This document shows positions 49,671 through 59,509 of a stretch of 64,000 nt of DNA, in pieces; positions within the stretch are counted from its first letter, which is position 1, and the number at the start of each line of letters is the position of its first letter. The notes beneath the pieces were generated by a model. It was given only the letters and a program-made list of their open reading frames with translations. It was not told the origin of the DNA and did no database searches. Where the stretch lies: positions 460,295-524,294 of the forward strand of contig NZ_FMDN01000002.1 of NCBI RefSeq assembly GCF_900090245.1. Direction: 5' to 3'. The stretch comes from Micromonospora halophytica. GTDB lineage: Bacteria; Actinomycetota; Actinomycetes; Mycobacteriales; Micromonosporaceae. Both the position numbers and the translations under genes were made by a program.

Positions 49671-50456
49671 CTAGACCACGAGCCGGCGGCGGAAGAGGCG
49701 CACGGCCAGCACCCAGCCGAGAGCCGCCCAGGCGGCCAGGTAGAGCAGGTGGCCGACGGCGGAGGACTGCGGGGGCACGCCCAGCGTCGCCGCCCGGCAC
49801 AGGTCGACCGCGTGCCAGAGCGGCGTCGCGTACGCCAGCGGGCGCAGCCCGTCGGGCAGTGACTCGACCGGGAAGAAGACCCCCGCGAAGAGCGTCATCG
49901 GGATGAGCGCGAAGCGGAACAGCATGGCCAGCCAGCTGTCGCTCGACACGGCGGCGGCGTACGCGAAGGTGGGCGCGGCCACCGCCAGGCAGAGCAGCGC
50001 CACCACCGGCAGGGTGAGCACCGCCCAGGGTGAGGCCAGCGCCCCGAACAGCGCCGTCACCAGCAGGAACGCGGTGCTGGCGGTGAGCGCCCGGAACAGC
50101 ACGAAGCCCAGGTGGCCGGCGAGGATGTCGCCGACGCGCAACGGCGCCGAACTCTGCGCGAAGTACGTCCTGGTCCACTGGAAGTTGCTGAACACCGGCC
50201 AGGTCGACTCGGCGATGGCCACCTGCACGGCGGTGGAGGCGAGCAGCCCGGGCACGATCCAGTCGAGGTAGGGCACCCCGTCGACGCCCTGTTCGACGTA
50301 CGCCCCGACGCCCAGGCCGAAGCCGACCACGGTGAGCGTCGGCAGCAGGAAGGACGAGAAGATCCCGGCACGCCAGGTGCGCCGGTAGCCGGTCAGGTGG
50401 TGCGCGAGGACCGCCAGCGCAGGCACCGCCGGCCGCGACCGCTGCACCACGCTCAC
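49671..50456 (-). CDS. ABC-2 exporter permease 1
   Basis: A 261-residue membrane protein from GTG 50456, with six helices: RAGIFSSFLLPTLTVVGFGLGVGAYV, DWIVPGLLASTAVQVAIAESTWPVFSNFQWTRTYFAQSSAPLRVGDIL and RFALIPMTLFAGVFFPVESLPDGLRPLAYATPLWHAVDL. The last block is the conserved end of ABC-2 permeases that export polysaccharides or drugs. Partner of the permease at 48849 and of the ATPase at 51163. Confidence 0.9.
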   Translation of the reverse strand: MSVVQRSRPAVPALAVLAHHLTGYRRTWRAGIFSSFLLPTLTVVGFGLGVGAYVEQGVDGVPYLDWIVPGLLASTAVQVAIAESTWPVFSNFQWTRTYFAQSSAPLRVGDILAGHLGFVLFRALTASTAFLLVTALFGALASPWAVLTLPVVALLCLAVAAPTFAYAAAVSSDSWLAMLFRFALIPMTLFAGVFFPVESLPDGLRPLAYATPLWHAVDLCRAATLGVPPQSSAVGHLLYLAAWAALGWVLAVRLFRRRLVV

Positions 50457-50557
50457 CTCGACCCCCGTCCCACCGCCGTCCACCACCCCCCTTCCTACCC
50501 GAGGGGTACGACAGGCCGGACCCACCCTACGGTCGGCGGGTCGGGGTGTCGCGCCGT

Positions 50558-51100
50558 TCACCGGTCCGCGACGCGGGCGGCGCGCAGCAGCGCGAGCAGC
50601 GCGTACCCCCAGAGCACCAGGCCCGCGCCGGTGCCGACGACCAGCCCCGCCGAGGCCGACGAGGTGAGCCCGACCACCAGCCCGGCCAGGGCCACCAGGC
50701 ACATCGCCACCGCGAGTGGCACCAGCAGCCGGTCGCGCAGCACGGGGGCGAGCGGCACGAAGTGCACGCCGACCACCCCGCAGACCAGCACCGGGACGAA
50801 CTCGACCCGTCCGGCGACGGAGAGCAGCACGGCGCCGAGCGCCGCCGCGGCGAACTCGACGGCGACGATGAGGCCGTACCGCCGGTCGGCGCGACGGTCC
50901 CGCGGCATGGCAGCCGCCGCACGGCCGGCCCGCAGCACGACCGCCGCCCCGCCGAGGGCGGTCAGCAACGCCGCGCCGCTGGCGACCACGAGCAGGGTCC
51001 GCAGCGGCGGATCGGCCGCCGGCACGCTGAACCAGATCGTCGCGAAGACACCGAGACAGAGCGCGGTCAGGCCCGCCTGACGACGTGAACGCGCAGCCAC
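50558..51100 (-). CDS. Hypothetical membrane protein inside the ABC operon
   Basis: A 180-residue protein with six hydrophobic segments (about 9-28, 35-56, 75-95, 100-118, 128-146, 152-172) and a basic cytoplasmic loop after helix 2 (RAGRAAAAMPRDRRADRR). No family is recognised. It lies between the ATPase and the permeases, in the same direction, and may be an accessory part of the exporter. GTG 51100 is the start. Confidence 0.7.
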   Translation of the reverse strand: MAARSRRQAGLTALCLGVFATIWFSVPAADPPLRTLLVVASGAALLTALGGAAVVLRAGRAAAAMPRDRRADRRYGLIVAVEFAAAALGAVLLSVAGRVEFVPVLVCGVVGVHFVPLAPVLRDRLLVPLAVAMCLVALAGLVVGLTSSASAGLVVGTGAGLVLWGYALLALLRAARVADR

Positions 51101-51162
51101 AGTGGCCCTCCCCCGGTCCGGCCGCCGATGCTACGCCGCCCCACCGCACGGGCCGGACCCGG

Positions 51163-52095
<933 letters not shown>

Positions 52096-52183
52096 CGGCC
52101 GACCGTACCGGTGGCCTCCGACAACCACGAGGCATTTCGACATCCGCGACAAGAGGCAGGGACATCACCACGCACGGTAGCGG

Positions 52184-52213
52184 ACACTACGCAACGTGAT
52201 TGGTGTGATCCAA
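52184..52213 (-). promoter_or_regulatory. Promoter of the second ABC operon
   Basis: On the reverse strand TTGGAT (52213-52208), 18 bases and TAGTGT (52189-52184). An ATTGG/CCAAT inverted repeat (52199-52203 and 52210-52214) overlaps the -35. The intergenic stretch 52096-52426 is AT-rich by local standards and holds no gene. Confidence 0.5.
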
Positions 52214-52426
52214 TTGAGACAATAGACTTTCGGCGCAGTGGTATCGCTCCACCGCGAGGCAAAAGCAGCTAAAGAGGACGGATCTTTTTCGGCCTCCGCC
52301 TGACATCCCCCTATTGTCAACCATTACGCACCACACCACCTGCCAGAACTCCGCCGAATAGCCCTCTCACAGAGTAATTGACTAGCCTTCCTCATCACTG
52401 ACCGCAATCACAAACAGCAATATTCC

Positions 52427-52440
52427 ATGGTGTACACCAT
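52427..52440. promoter_or_regulatory. Perfect 14-bp palindrome at the TRAP permease start
   Basis: ATGGTGTACACCAT is its own reverse complement. TGGT/ACCA arms of this spacing are typical of GntR-family operators. It covers the first possible start codon of the TRAP gene, just after an AATATT -10-like box (52419-52424), so it may be an operator at the transcription start, with translation then beginning at a later GTG (for example 52460). Confidence 0.55.
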
Positions 52441-54664
52441 TCGCGTATCGTCCCCCCTCGTGTCATCCGTACGTTCCTCCGACGATCCCATCCCGCAATC
52501 GCCGCACCCCGGCCCCGGCGGTACGGGCGCCACGGTGGACGACGCCCCGGTGCCGCTGCCCGCCGAGGACGCGCCGGTCGATCCGGCCCGCCCGGCGACC
52601 CCGGATCCGCGTGAACTCGCCGCGCAATTCGAGGACGAGAAACCCGGACGCACACTCACCGGCCCGATCGGACTGTTGCTCACCGGCGCCACCGTGGCGG
52701 TCGCGCTGCTCGCGCTCGCACAGGTCTTCGCCCCGCTCTCCCAGGGCAGCAAGTACTACCTGATCATTTTCCTGGCCGGTGTGCTGCCCATGGTCTTCCT
52801 GGCGTACCCGGCGGAGCTGCGGCTGCCGTGGCGGCGCACGGCGACCGGCGGGGAACAGCCCGGCGCGGGCCGGACCCGCCCCACCGCGCCGGACTGGGTG
52901 CTGGCCGGCGCGGCGCTGGTCAGCTGCCTCTACCCGGTGCTGCCGGTCACCATCGGGGGCGCCGGCGGCGGATACGACGCCTTCCTGGACCGGCAGGGCC
53001 TGCTGACGCCGCTCGACGTGGCGATGGGCACCGTACTGCTGCTCCTGCTGCTGGAGGCGTGCCGGCGCACCACGGGCTGGATCCTGCCGGCGGTCTGTCT
53101 GCTCTTCCTCGGCTACGGCTACTACGGCGGGCTGCTGCCGCAGTCCCTGCCGGTGGCCCACGCCGGGCTCGACTTCGGCCAACTGGTCGACGCGTTCTAC
53201 AACTCCGACAGCGGCTTCTACGGCACCCCGCTCGACGTCGCGGCCACGTACATCGTGCTCTTCACCATCTACGGCGCGGTGCTCGACCTCTCCGGCGCGG
53301 GCCGGTTCTTCGTGGAACTCTCCGCCGCCGCCTTCCGCCGCTCCCGCACCGCCGCCGGGCGCACCGCGGTCGCCTCCGGCTTCCTGCTCGGCACCGTCTC
53401 CGGCTCGGGCGCCGCGACGACGGTCAGCATCGGCGCGGTCACCTGGCCCGTGCTGCGCAAGGCCGGCTACCCGGCCGAACGCGCCGGCGGGATGCTCGCC
53501 GCCGCCGGCGTCGGGGCGATCCTCTCCCCGCCCACCCTCGGCGCGGCCGCCTTCATCATCGCCGAGTACCTGGGCGTGTCGTACCTGCAGGTGCTCGGCT
53601 GGGCGACCGTCCCGACGGTCCTGTACTACCTCGGCATCCTGCTCTCGGTGGAGATCGACGCCCGGCGCTCCGGGGTACGGCCGGTGGTCATCGACACCAC
53701 CTCCCCGTGGCGGTTGCTCGGCCGGTTCGGCTACCACTTCCTCTCCCTGCTGGTGATCACCGGGCTGCTCGCCCTCGGCCTCTCCGCGACGAAGGCCGTC
53801 GTCGGCGCCACCGTCCTGGCCGCCGCGCTCTCCTTCCTGGACCGCCGGCACCGGCTCACCCCGGCCCGACTGGTCCAGGCGCTCAGCTCCGGGGTGCGCG
53901 GGGTGCTGGCGGTCAGCGCGGTCTGCGCCGCCGCCGGCATCATCACCGCGACCACCACCAAGACCGGCCTCGGCCCGCAGGCGGCGGCGCTGCTGATCAG
54001 CGGGGCGCAGGCGGTCAGCTCGGACCCGGCCGTGGTGCTGGCGCTGACCGCGCTGCTCGCCGCCGTCGCGCTCACCCTGCTGGGGCTGGCGGTGCCGGTC
54101 ACCGCCTCCTTCGTCATCGGCTGGGTGATCATCGGCCCGGCCCTGCTCGACCTCGGCGTCGCCGCACCCGCCGCGGCGATGTTCGTCTTCTACTTCGCGG
54201 TGCTGTCCGAGGTCTCCCCGCCGACCGCGCTCGCCGCCGTGGCCGCCGCCGCGGTCACCGGCGGGCGGCTGGTGCCGACCATGTGGCAGACCCTGCGGTA
54301 CGCCCTGCCGGCCTACCTCATCCCGCTCGCCTTCGTGATCACCCCGACCGGGCTCGGGCTGCTCGGCATCGGCGGGCCGGAACGGATCGCGGTCGCCGGG
54401 CTGGTCTGCGCGCTCAGCGTGGCCGTACTGGCCGTGGCGGCGGGCGGCTGGCTGCCCGGCGTCGGCCCGGCCGGCACGCCGGAGCGGCTCGTCGGCGCGC
54501 TCGCCGGGCTGACGCTGCTCTGGCTCGAACCCGTACCCGTCACGGTCGGCGCGGTCCTGACCGCCCTGATGGTGGCCGGTGCGCTCGTACGACGCGGCAC
54601 CGCCGGCCGGACCGGCGCACCGCGGGCAGTTCCATCCGGACACCCTGGGGAGGACATTCAGTGA
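52427..54664 (+). CDS. Fused TRAP transporter permease (DctQM type, TAXI branch)
   Basis: The protein of up to 745 residues has a Pro/Asp-rich N-terminal tail (about 80 residues) and then about 16-18 membrane helices, which fits the small and large TRAP subunits joined in one chain. The large part has the TRAP block ASGFLLGTVSGSGAATTVSIGAVTWPVLRKAGYPAERAGGMLAAAGVGAILSPPTLGAAAFIIAEYLG near residues 315-385 and repeats it near 600 (FYFAVLSEVSPPTALAAVAAAAVTGG). TRAP systems import small organic acids with Na or H gradient and a binding protein; here the binding proteins are TAXI-type. The exact start is uncertain because of the palindrome. Confidence 0.94.
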   Translation: MVYTIRVSSPLVSSVRSSDDPIPQSPHPGPGGTGATVDDAPVPLPAEDAPVDPARPATPDPRELAAQFEDEKPGRTLTGPIGLLLTGATVAVALLALAQVFAPLSQGSKYYLIIFLAGVLPMVFLAYPAELRLPWRRTATGGEQPGAGRTRPTAPDWVLAGAALVSCLYPVLPVTIGGAGGGYDAFLDRQGLLTPLDVAMGTVLLLLLLEACRRTTGWILPAVCLLFLGYGYYGGLLPQSLPVAHAGLDFGQLVDAFYNSDSGFYGTPLDVAATYIVLFTIYGAVLDLSGAGRFFVELSAAAFRRSRTAAGRTAVASGFLLGTVSGSGAATTVSIGAVTWPVLRKAGYPAERAGGMLAAAGVGAILSPPTLGAAAFIIAEYLGVSYLQVLGWATVPTVLYYLGILLSVEIDARRSGVRPVVIDTTSPWRLLGRFGYHFLSLLVITGLLALGLSATKAVVGATVLAAALSFLDRRHRLTPARLVQALSSGVRGVLAVSAVCAAAGIITATTTKTGLGPQAAALLISGAQAVSSDPAVVLALTALLAAVALTLLGLAVPVTASFVIGWVIIGPALLDLGVAAPAAAMFVFYFAVLSEVSPPTALAAVAAAAVTGGRLVPTMWQTLRYALPAYLIPLAFVITPTGLGLLGIGGPERIAVAGLVCALSVAVLAVAAGGWLPGVGPAGTPERLVGALAGLTLLWLEPVPVTVGAVLTALMVAGALVRRGTAGRTGAPRAVPSGHPGEDIQ

Positions 54665-55680
54665 GACGGATCAACGTGCGGATCGCCGCCGGAGTGGGGG
54701 CGCTCGCCCTGGTCGCGGCGGGCGCCGCCGGCTGCGGGGGCCGCCAGGACGGCGCGGCGAAGGACGACACGGCCAGCGAGGTCACCTGCAAGGTGACCGA
54801 CAGCACCCGGGTCGGCATCGCCACCGGCAACGCCACCGGGGTCTACTACGTGGTCGGCAACGCCCTCGCGGGCCAGCTCTCCGCCAACACCGACGGCAAG
54901 CTCACCGGCACCGCCGCCGAGACCGGCGCCTCCGTGCAGAACATCGAGCAGCTCGTCGCCGGCCAGTACGACGTCGCCTTCTCCCTCTTCGACACCGCCG
55001 TCAACGCGGTGCAGGGCAAGGCCACCTTCACCTCCCCGCAACCGGTCGAGGCGCTGGCCCGGATCTACGACAACTACACCCAGGTGGTCGTCCGGGCCGA
55101 CTCCGGCATCAACTCGGTCGCCGACATGAAGGGCAAGAAGATCTCCACCGGCTCCCCGAAGTCCGGCACCGAGGTCATCGCCAACCGCCTGCTCACCGCC
55201 GCCGGGCTGGACCCGGAGAAGGACGTCCAGGCGCAGCGCCTCGACCTGACCAAGACCGTCGAGGGGGTCAAGGACGGCAGCGTCGACGGGTTCTTCTGGT
55301 CCGGCGGCGTGCCCACCGGCGGCGTGACCGACCTCTTCACCACCGCCGGGGACAAGGTGAAGTTCATCGACATCACCCCGCTGCTGCCGAAGATGACCGA
55401 ACTCAACCCGGCGTACCAGGCCGGCACCATCTCCGCGGACGTCTACAAGACCGCGGCGGACACCCCGACCATCGTGGTGCCGAACGTGCTGCTGGTCCGC
55501 AAGGACCTCGACGCCAACGTCGCCTGCGCGATCACCCGCACGGTCTTCGAGAAGAAGGACGCCCTGGCCCAGGCCAACCCGGCGGCCAAGGGCATCGACC
55601 TGAACAACGCCCGCAAGACCGACCCCGTCCCGATGCACCGCGGCGCGGCCAAGGCCCTGCAGGACCTCGGCGCGAACTGA
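54661..55680 (+). CDS. TAXI-family TRAP substrate-binding lipoprotein 1
   Basis: A 339-residue lipoprotein (lipobox AAGC in AAGAAGCGG), GTG 54661 overlapping the permease stop. The TAXI family features are RVGIATGNATGVYYVVGNALAGQL, the conserved ISTGSPKSGTEVIANRLL and the WSGGVPTGGVTDLF block. It should catch the substrate outside the cell and deliver it to the permease. It shares about half its features with the second TAXI protein at 58544 but is longer at both ends. A 13-bp hairpin follows before the kinase gene. Confidence 0.93.
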   Translation: MRRINVRIAAGVGALALVAAGAAGCGGRQDGAAKDDTASEVTCKVTDSTRVGIATGNATGVYYVVGNALAGQLSANTDGKLTGTAAETGASVQNIEQLVAGQYDVAFSLFDTAVNAVQGKATFTSPQPVEALARIYDNYTQVVVRADSGINSVADMKGKKISTGSPKSGTEVIANRLLTAAGLDPEKDVQAQRLDLTKTVEGVKDGSVDGFFWSGGVPTGGVTDLFTTAGDKVKFIDITPLLPKMTELNPAYQAGTISADVYKTAADTPTIVVPNVLLVRKDLDANVACAITRTVFEKKDALAQANPAAKGIDLNNARKTDPVPMHRGAAKALQDLGAN

Positions 55681-55688
55681 CCCGCGAC

Positions 55689-55720
55689 GCCGGGTCCGGG
55701 CCCATCCGCCCGGACCCGGC
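55689..55720 (+). terminator. Intra-operon hairpin between binding protein and kinase
   Basis: GCCGGGTCCGGGC (55689-55701) pairs perfectly with 55708-55720 (13 bp, 6-base loop), right after the binding-protein stop. It can act as a partial terminator or 3' stabiliser, so that transporter genes are expressed more than the kinase genes downstream. Confidence 0.7.
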
Positions 55721-55746
55721 GCCCCCGACCACCACCGGGAGACCCC

Positions 55747-58158
55747 GTGCCGCTCCCCCGCCCCGCCCGTGTACGCCGGCACAACCGGCCCACCGACCAC
55801 ACCGACCAGCTCTGGTCGGTCCGTACCCAACTCCTCGCGCCCATCCTGGTGGCCACCCTCGGCCTGGTGGTGCTCGGCGCCACCCAGACCGGAACCGCGT
55901 TGGACGCCTCCACCGACGCCGACCGCGCCCGGGTCCTCGCCGGCACCGCCACCGCCACCGTGCGCCTGGTGCACGAACTCGAACGGGAACTCGGCGAGAC
56001 GGCCGCCCTGCGCCAGCGCGGCGGCACCAGCGGCCGCCCCCTCGTCGACGCGCAGCGGCGGCGGGTGGACACCGCCGTCGAGCGGTACCGATCCGCCAGC
56101 CGGGAGGCCCGCCGGGCCGCCCCGGACCTCGGTGGCGCGCTCGACGCCACCGACGACCATCTCTACCGGCTCGATCCGGCCCGCCGCGCGGTGACCGAGT
56201 CCGGGGCCGTCGACTCGACCTACGTGGCGCTGGTCGAGTCCCTGCTCTCCGTCGCCGACGCCCTGCCGGCCCAGCTGCGCGACACCGACCTGGCCAACGC
56301 GGCCCGGGAGGTGGCGGCGGTCGCCGCCCAGGAGCACCTGGCCTCGTTGGAACGCGACCTGCTCCGGGCGGTCTTCGTCCGCGGCGAACTGGCGCCGGGC
56401 GAGCTGGTCCGGCTCGGCCAGCTGCGGGGCGCGCAGGAGCAGCGCCAGGCCGAGTTCTCCCGGATCGCCGGCAGCGAGGCACAGGCCGCGTACGCCCGGC
56501 TGGTGTCCGGCTCGGACGTGTCGACCGCGCAGCGGATGCGCGACAGCGCCGTCAACGGCGAGACCCTCCCGGACGCGCTGAAGGTCGACGGCGACGCCTG
56601 GTTCGTGGCGCAGAGCGGGGTGATCCGCCGGTACAACCTCCTCGGCCGGGAACTCTCCGAAGACCTGGACCGGCAGGCCGCGACCCTGGCCGGGAACGCC
56701 CGACAGCAGGCCCTGCTCACCGGCGGCGCGACCACCGCCGTGGCCACCGCCGCGCTGCTCGCCGCCGCGCTGCTGGCGGTACGCACCAGCCGCCGGCTGC
56801 GTCGGCTGCGGATCGCGGCGCTGACCATGGCCCACACCGAGCTGCCCGAGCGGATCACCGCGATCGCGTCCGGCAACGGCACGCCCACCGAAGGCGCGGC
56901 CACCCGGCTCACCGCCGGCATCCGGCAGGGACGCGACGAGGTCGCCCAGGTGGCCGAGGCGTTCGACACGGTGAACCGGGCGGCGCTGCGGCTCGCCGGC
57001 GAGCAGGCCGAGCTGCGGCTGGACGTGACCCGGATGGCCGAGGCGCTGGCCCGGCGGATCCGGACGCTGATCACCCGGCAGCTCCGGCTGCTCGACGAGT
57101 TCGAACGTGAGGAGACCGACCCGGACGCGCTGGCCCGGCTGTTCGCCCTCGACCACCTCGCCGCCCGGATGCGCCGCAACGGGGAGAACCTGCTGATCCT
57201 CGCCGGGGGTGAGCCCGGCCGCGCGCAGGAGGGCGACCACCTGCTGGCCGACGTGGTCCGCGCCGCCGCCTCGGAGATCGAGGACTACGCCCGGGTCGAG
57301 ATCGACGTGCCGCCCGCCGCGGTGCACGGCTCCGCGGTGGGCTACCTGGTCCACCTCCTCGCCGAACTGCTGGAGAACGCCACCAACTACTCGCCGCCGC
57401 ACGCCCCGGTGCACGTGGACGGCCGCCGTACCGTCGACGGGCTCACCCTGCGCGTGCACGACCAGGGCATCGGCATCAGCGAGAGCCGACTCGTCGAGAT
57501 CAACGAGCGGCTGCTCGCCCCGGCCGTGCTCTCCAGCGCCGCGGCCGGCAGCATGGGCCTGCACGTGGTGGCCCACCTGGCGGCCCGGCACGGGATCCGG
57601 GTCCAGCTGCACAACACCGGCCACGGCACGATCGCACAGGTCGAGGTGCCGGAGAGCGCGCTGACCCGACTGGAGGCGGTCTCCCGCCGGCCCGTTCCGA
57701 ACCGTCAGCCGGCCCCGTCGGCCGCCTGGTTCCGGCCCCGGACCGGCACGCCGGCCACCGCGACCGCGGTGCCGACCGGGATGTCCGGGGCACGGACGGC
57801 CGAGACGCCGTACAACGGCCATGCCCTCGCCGAGGCGGTCGGCGCGCACCATGCGCCCACGGTCTCGCTACCGGTCATCGGACCTGGCGGCCGGGGTGCC
57901 GCGCCGACCCGGCCGCCGGCCGGCCGGGGAGCCGCGGCACCGCCGCCCGGCCCGGCGGCGACCACCGGGACGGGTCTGCCCCGGCGTACCCGGGGCGGCG
58001 CGATGCCCACCGGGCTGCACCACGTCCCGCCGCCCCGGAAGGCGGACGACCCGCTGGACCCGGAGGTGGTGCGGGCCCGGCTCTCCGCCCTCGCCGAGGG
58101 TGTGGCCAGCGCGATGCGACGTAACCAGCACAACGGACCGATTGGGAGACAGCAATGA
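55747..58158 (+). CDS. Conservon-type (CvnA-like) sensor kinase with nitrate-sensor-like domain
   Basis: A protein of 803 residues from GTG 55747: membrane helix 1 (about 27-50), an extracellular four-helix sensor domain of NIT kind (about 55-320), helix 2 (about 325-350), HAMP, a helical stretch with RQLRLLDEFEREETDPDAL and ALDHLAARMRRNGENLLILAG, then an ATPase domain with ELLENATNYSPP, DQGIGISES and GSMGLHVVAHLA. The last 150 residues are Pro/Gly/Ala-rich and disordered. This is the CvnA plan: in place of a classical H box there is the LDHLAxRMRR helix. In conservons it works with a Roadblock protein, DUF742 and a small GTPase; only the Roadblock partner is here. Confidence 0.9.
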   Translation: MPLPRPARVRRHNRPTDHTDQLWSVRTQLLAPILVATLGLVVLGATQTGTALDASTDADRARVLAGTATATVRLVHELERELGETAALRQRGGTSGRPLVDAQRRRVDTAVERYRSASREARRAAPDLGGALDATDDHLYRLDPARRAVTESGAVDSTYVALVESLLSVADALPAQLRDTDLANAAREVAAVAAQEHLASLERDLLRAVFVRGELAPGELVRLGQLRGAQEQRQAEFSRIAGSEAQAAYARLVSGSDVSTAQRMRDSAVNGETLPDALKVDGDAWFVAQSGVIRRYNLLGRELSEDLDRQAATLAGNARQQALLTGGATTAVATAALLAAALLAVRTSRRLRRLRIAALTMAHTELPERITAIASGNGTPTEGAATRLTAGIRQGRDEVAQVAEAFDTVNRAALRLAGEQAELRLDVTRMAEALARRIRTLITRQLRLLDEFEREETDPDALARLFALDHLAARMRRNGENLLILAGGEPGRAQEGDHLLADVVRAAASEIEDYARVEIDVPPAAVHGSAVGYLVHLLAELLENATNYSPPHAPVHVDGRRTVDGLTLRVHDQGIGISESRLVEINERLLAPAVLSSAAAGSMGLHVVAHLAARHGIRVQLHNTGHGTIAQVEVPESALTRLEAVSRRPVPNRQPAPSAAWFRPRTGTPATATAVPTGMSGARTAETPYNGHALAEAVGAHHAPTVSLPVIGPGGRGAAPTRPPAGRGAAAPPPGPAATTGTGLPRRTRGGAMPTGLHHVPPPRKADDPLDPEVVRARLSALAEGVASAMRRNQHNGPIGRQQ

Positions 58159-58547
58159 CCTCACCCGTGAGCCCGGGCCTCGACTGGCTCCTGGCGAACT
58201 TCGCCGAGCAGGTGCCGGACGTCTCCCACGCCCTGGCGGTCTCCGAGGACGGGCTGCGACTGGCCGCCTCGCCCCACCTCGCCACCGATCAGGTGGACCA
58301 GCTCGCCGCCGTGATCAGCGGGCTGGCCAGCCTCACCGTCGGCGCGGCACGGCTGATGTCCGCCGGGCGGGTACGGCAGCAGATCGTCGACATGGACGGT
58401 GGCGTGATGCTGGTGATGGCGGTCGGGGAGCGGGCGCTGCTCGGGGTGCTCGCCGCGCCGGGCTGCGACCTCGGCCAGGTCGGCTTCGAGACGGCGACGT
58501 TGGTGCAGCGGGTGGCCGAGGCGCTGGAACCGGCGGTCCGGGGATGA
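58155..58547 (+). CDS. Roadblock/LC7-domain protein (CvnB-like)
   Basis: A 130-residue protein with LDWLLANFAEQVPDVSHALAVSEDGLRLAASPHL and the RQQIVDMDGGVMLVMAVGERALLGVLAAPGCDLGQVGFE block, the Roadblock fold of CvnB proteins. It overlaps the kinase by four bases and the second TAXI gene by four bases (ATGA), so all three are co-translated. In conservons it contacts the kinase and a CvnD GTPase; no GTPase or DUF742 gene is in the window. Confidence 0.94.
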   Translation: MTSPVSPGLDWLLANFAEQVPDVSHALAVSEDGLRLAASPHLATDQVDQLAAVISGLASLTVGAARLMSAGRVRQQIVDMDGGVMLVMAVGERALLGVLAAPGCDLGQVGFETATLVQRVAEALEPAVRG

Positions 58548-59509
58548 CCCGCCGGTCGCTACGGTGGCTGGCCGCCCTGCTGGTCACCGTGCTCGCCGCC
58601 GGTTGCGGGCAGGCCGAGCCCGCGCCGGAGGCCTGGCACGGCGGGCGGATCTTCCTGGCCACCGGCAACACCACCGGCGTGTACTACCAGCTCGGCGGCG
58701 GCTACGCCGACGTGATCAGCCGGCACCTGCCCGGGTACGAGGCGCGGGCCGAGCCGACCGGTGCCTCGGTGGAGAACATCAACCGGTTGGCCAGCGGGGA
58801 CATGGAGGTCGCCTTCAGCCTCGCCGACACCGCCGCCGACGCGGTCACCGGCCGGGGTGCCTTCAGCCAGCCCCAGCCGGTCCGGGCGTTGGCCCGGGTC
58901 TACAGCAACTACACCCATGTGATCGTCCGGACCGACGCGAAGATCAAGGACTTCGCGGGGCTGCGCGGGAAGCGGGTCTCCACCGGTTCGCCGAAGTCCG
59001 GCACGGACATCATCGCCGGGCGGCTGCTGACCGCCGGGGGGATGGACCCGGACCGGGACGTCCGCCGGTTCACCCTGTCCCTGCCGGAGACGGTCAAGCG
59101 GATGCGGGCGGGCAGCCTCGACGCGATGTTCTTCTCCGGCGGCCTGCCCACCCCGGGCATCGCCGACCTGCTCTCCAGATCGTCGGGAAGGTTCGCGCTG
59201 CTGCCGATCGCCAACCTGATCGAGCCGCTGAACGCCAGGTACGGCTCGGTGTACACCACCGCAGAGCTGCCGAAGGACGTCTACCGCACCCCCACCGGCA
59301 CCCCCACCGTGACGGTGGCGAACATGATGCTGGTCGGCGCGGACATGCCGGACCAACTCGCGTACGACCTGACCCGGCTGCTCTTCACGTACCAGGGTGA
59401 CCTGATCGGGGTGCACCCGGAGGCGGGCAACTTCACCCGGCAGAGCGCCGCCGGCACCGATCCGATCCCCCTGCACCCCGGCGCGGCCCGCTTCTACCAG
59501 GGCAACTGA
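58544..59509 (+). CDS. TAXI-family binding lipoprotein 2
   Basis: A 321-residue lipoprotein (AAGC lipobox in VLAAGCGQ), ATG 58544 overlapping the Roadblock stop. It repeats the TAXI blocks: FLATGNTTGVYYQLGGGYAD, VSTGSPKSGTDIIAGRLL and FFSGGLPTPGIADLL. It resembles the first TAXI protein closely, so the pair probably came from duplication, but it lies at the end of the sensor part. It may deliver a signal to the kinase's outside domain rather than feed the permease. No second permease is present. Confidence 0.93.
   Translation: MTRRSLRWLAALLVTVLAAGCGQAEPAPEAWHGGRIFLATGNTTGVYYQLGGGYADVISRHLPGYEARAEPTGASVENINRLASGDMEVAFSLADTAADAVTGRGAFSQPQPVRALARVYSNYTHVIVRTDAKIKDFAGLRGKRVSTGSPKSGTDIIAGRLLTAGGMDPDRDVRRFTLSLPETVKRMRAGSLDAMFFSGGLPTPGIADLLSRSSGRFALLPIANLIEPLNARYGSVYTTAELPKDVYRTPTGTPTVTVANMMLVGADMPDQLAYDLTRLLFTYQGDLIGVHPEAGNFTRQSAAGTDPIPLHPGAARFYQGN

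Noticed and set aside
54658..57852. A 1064-codon reverse frame opposite the TAXI and kinase genes
   Set aside because: No domain; low-complexity Gly/Arg/Val/His sequence. The forward genes have full family signatures.
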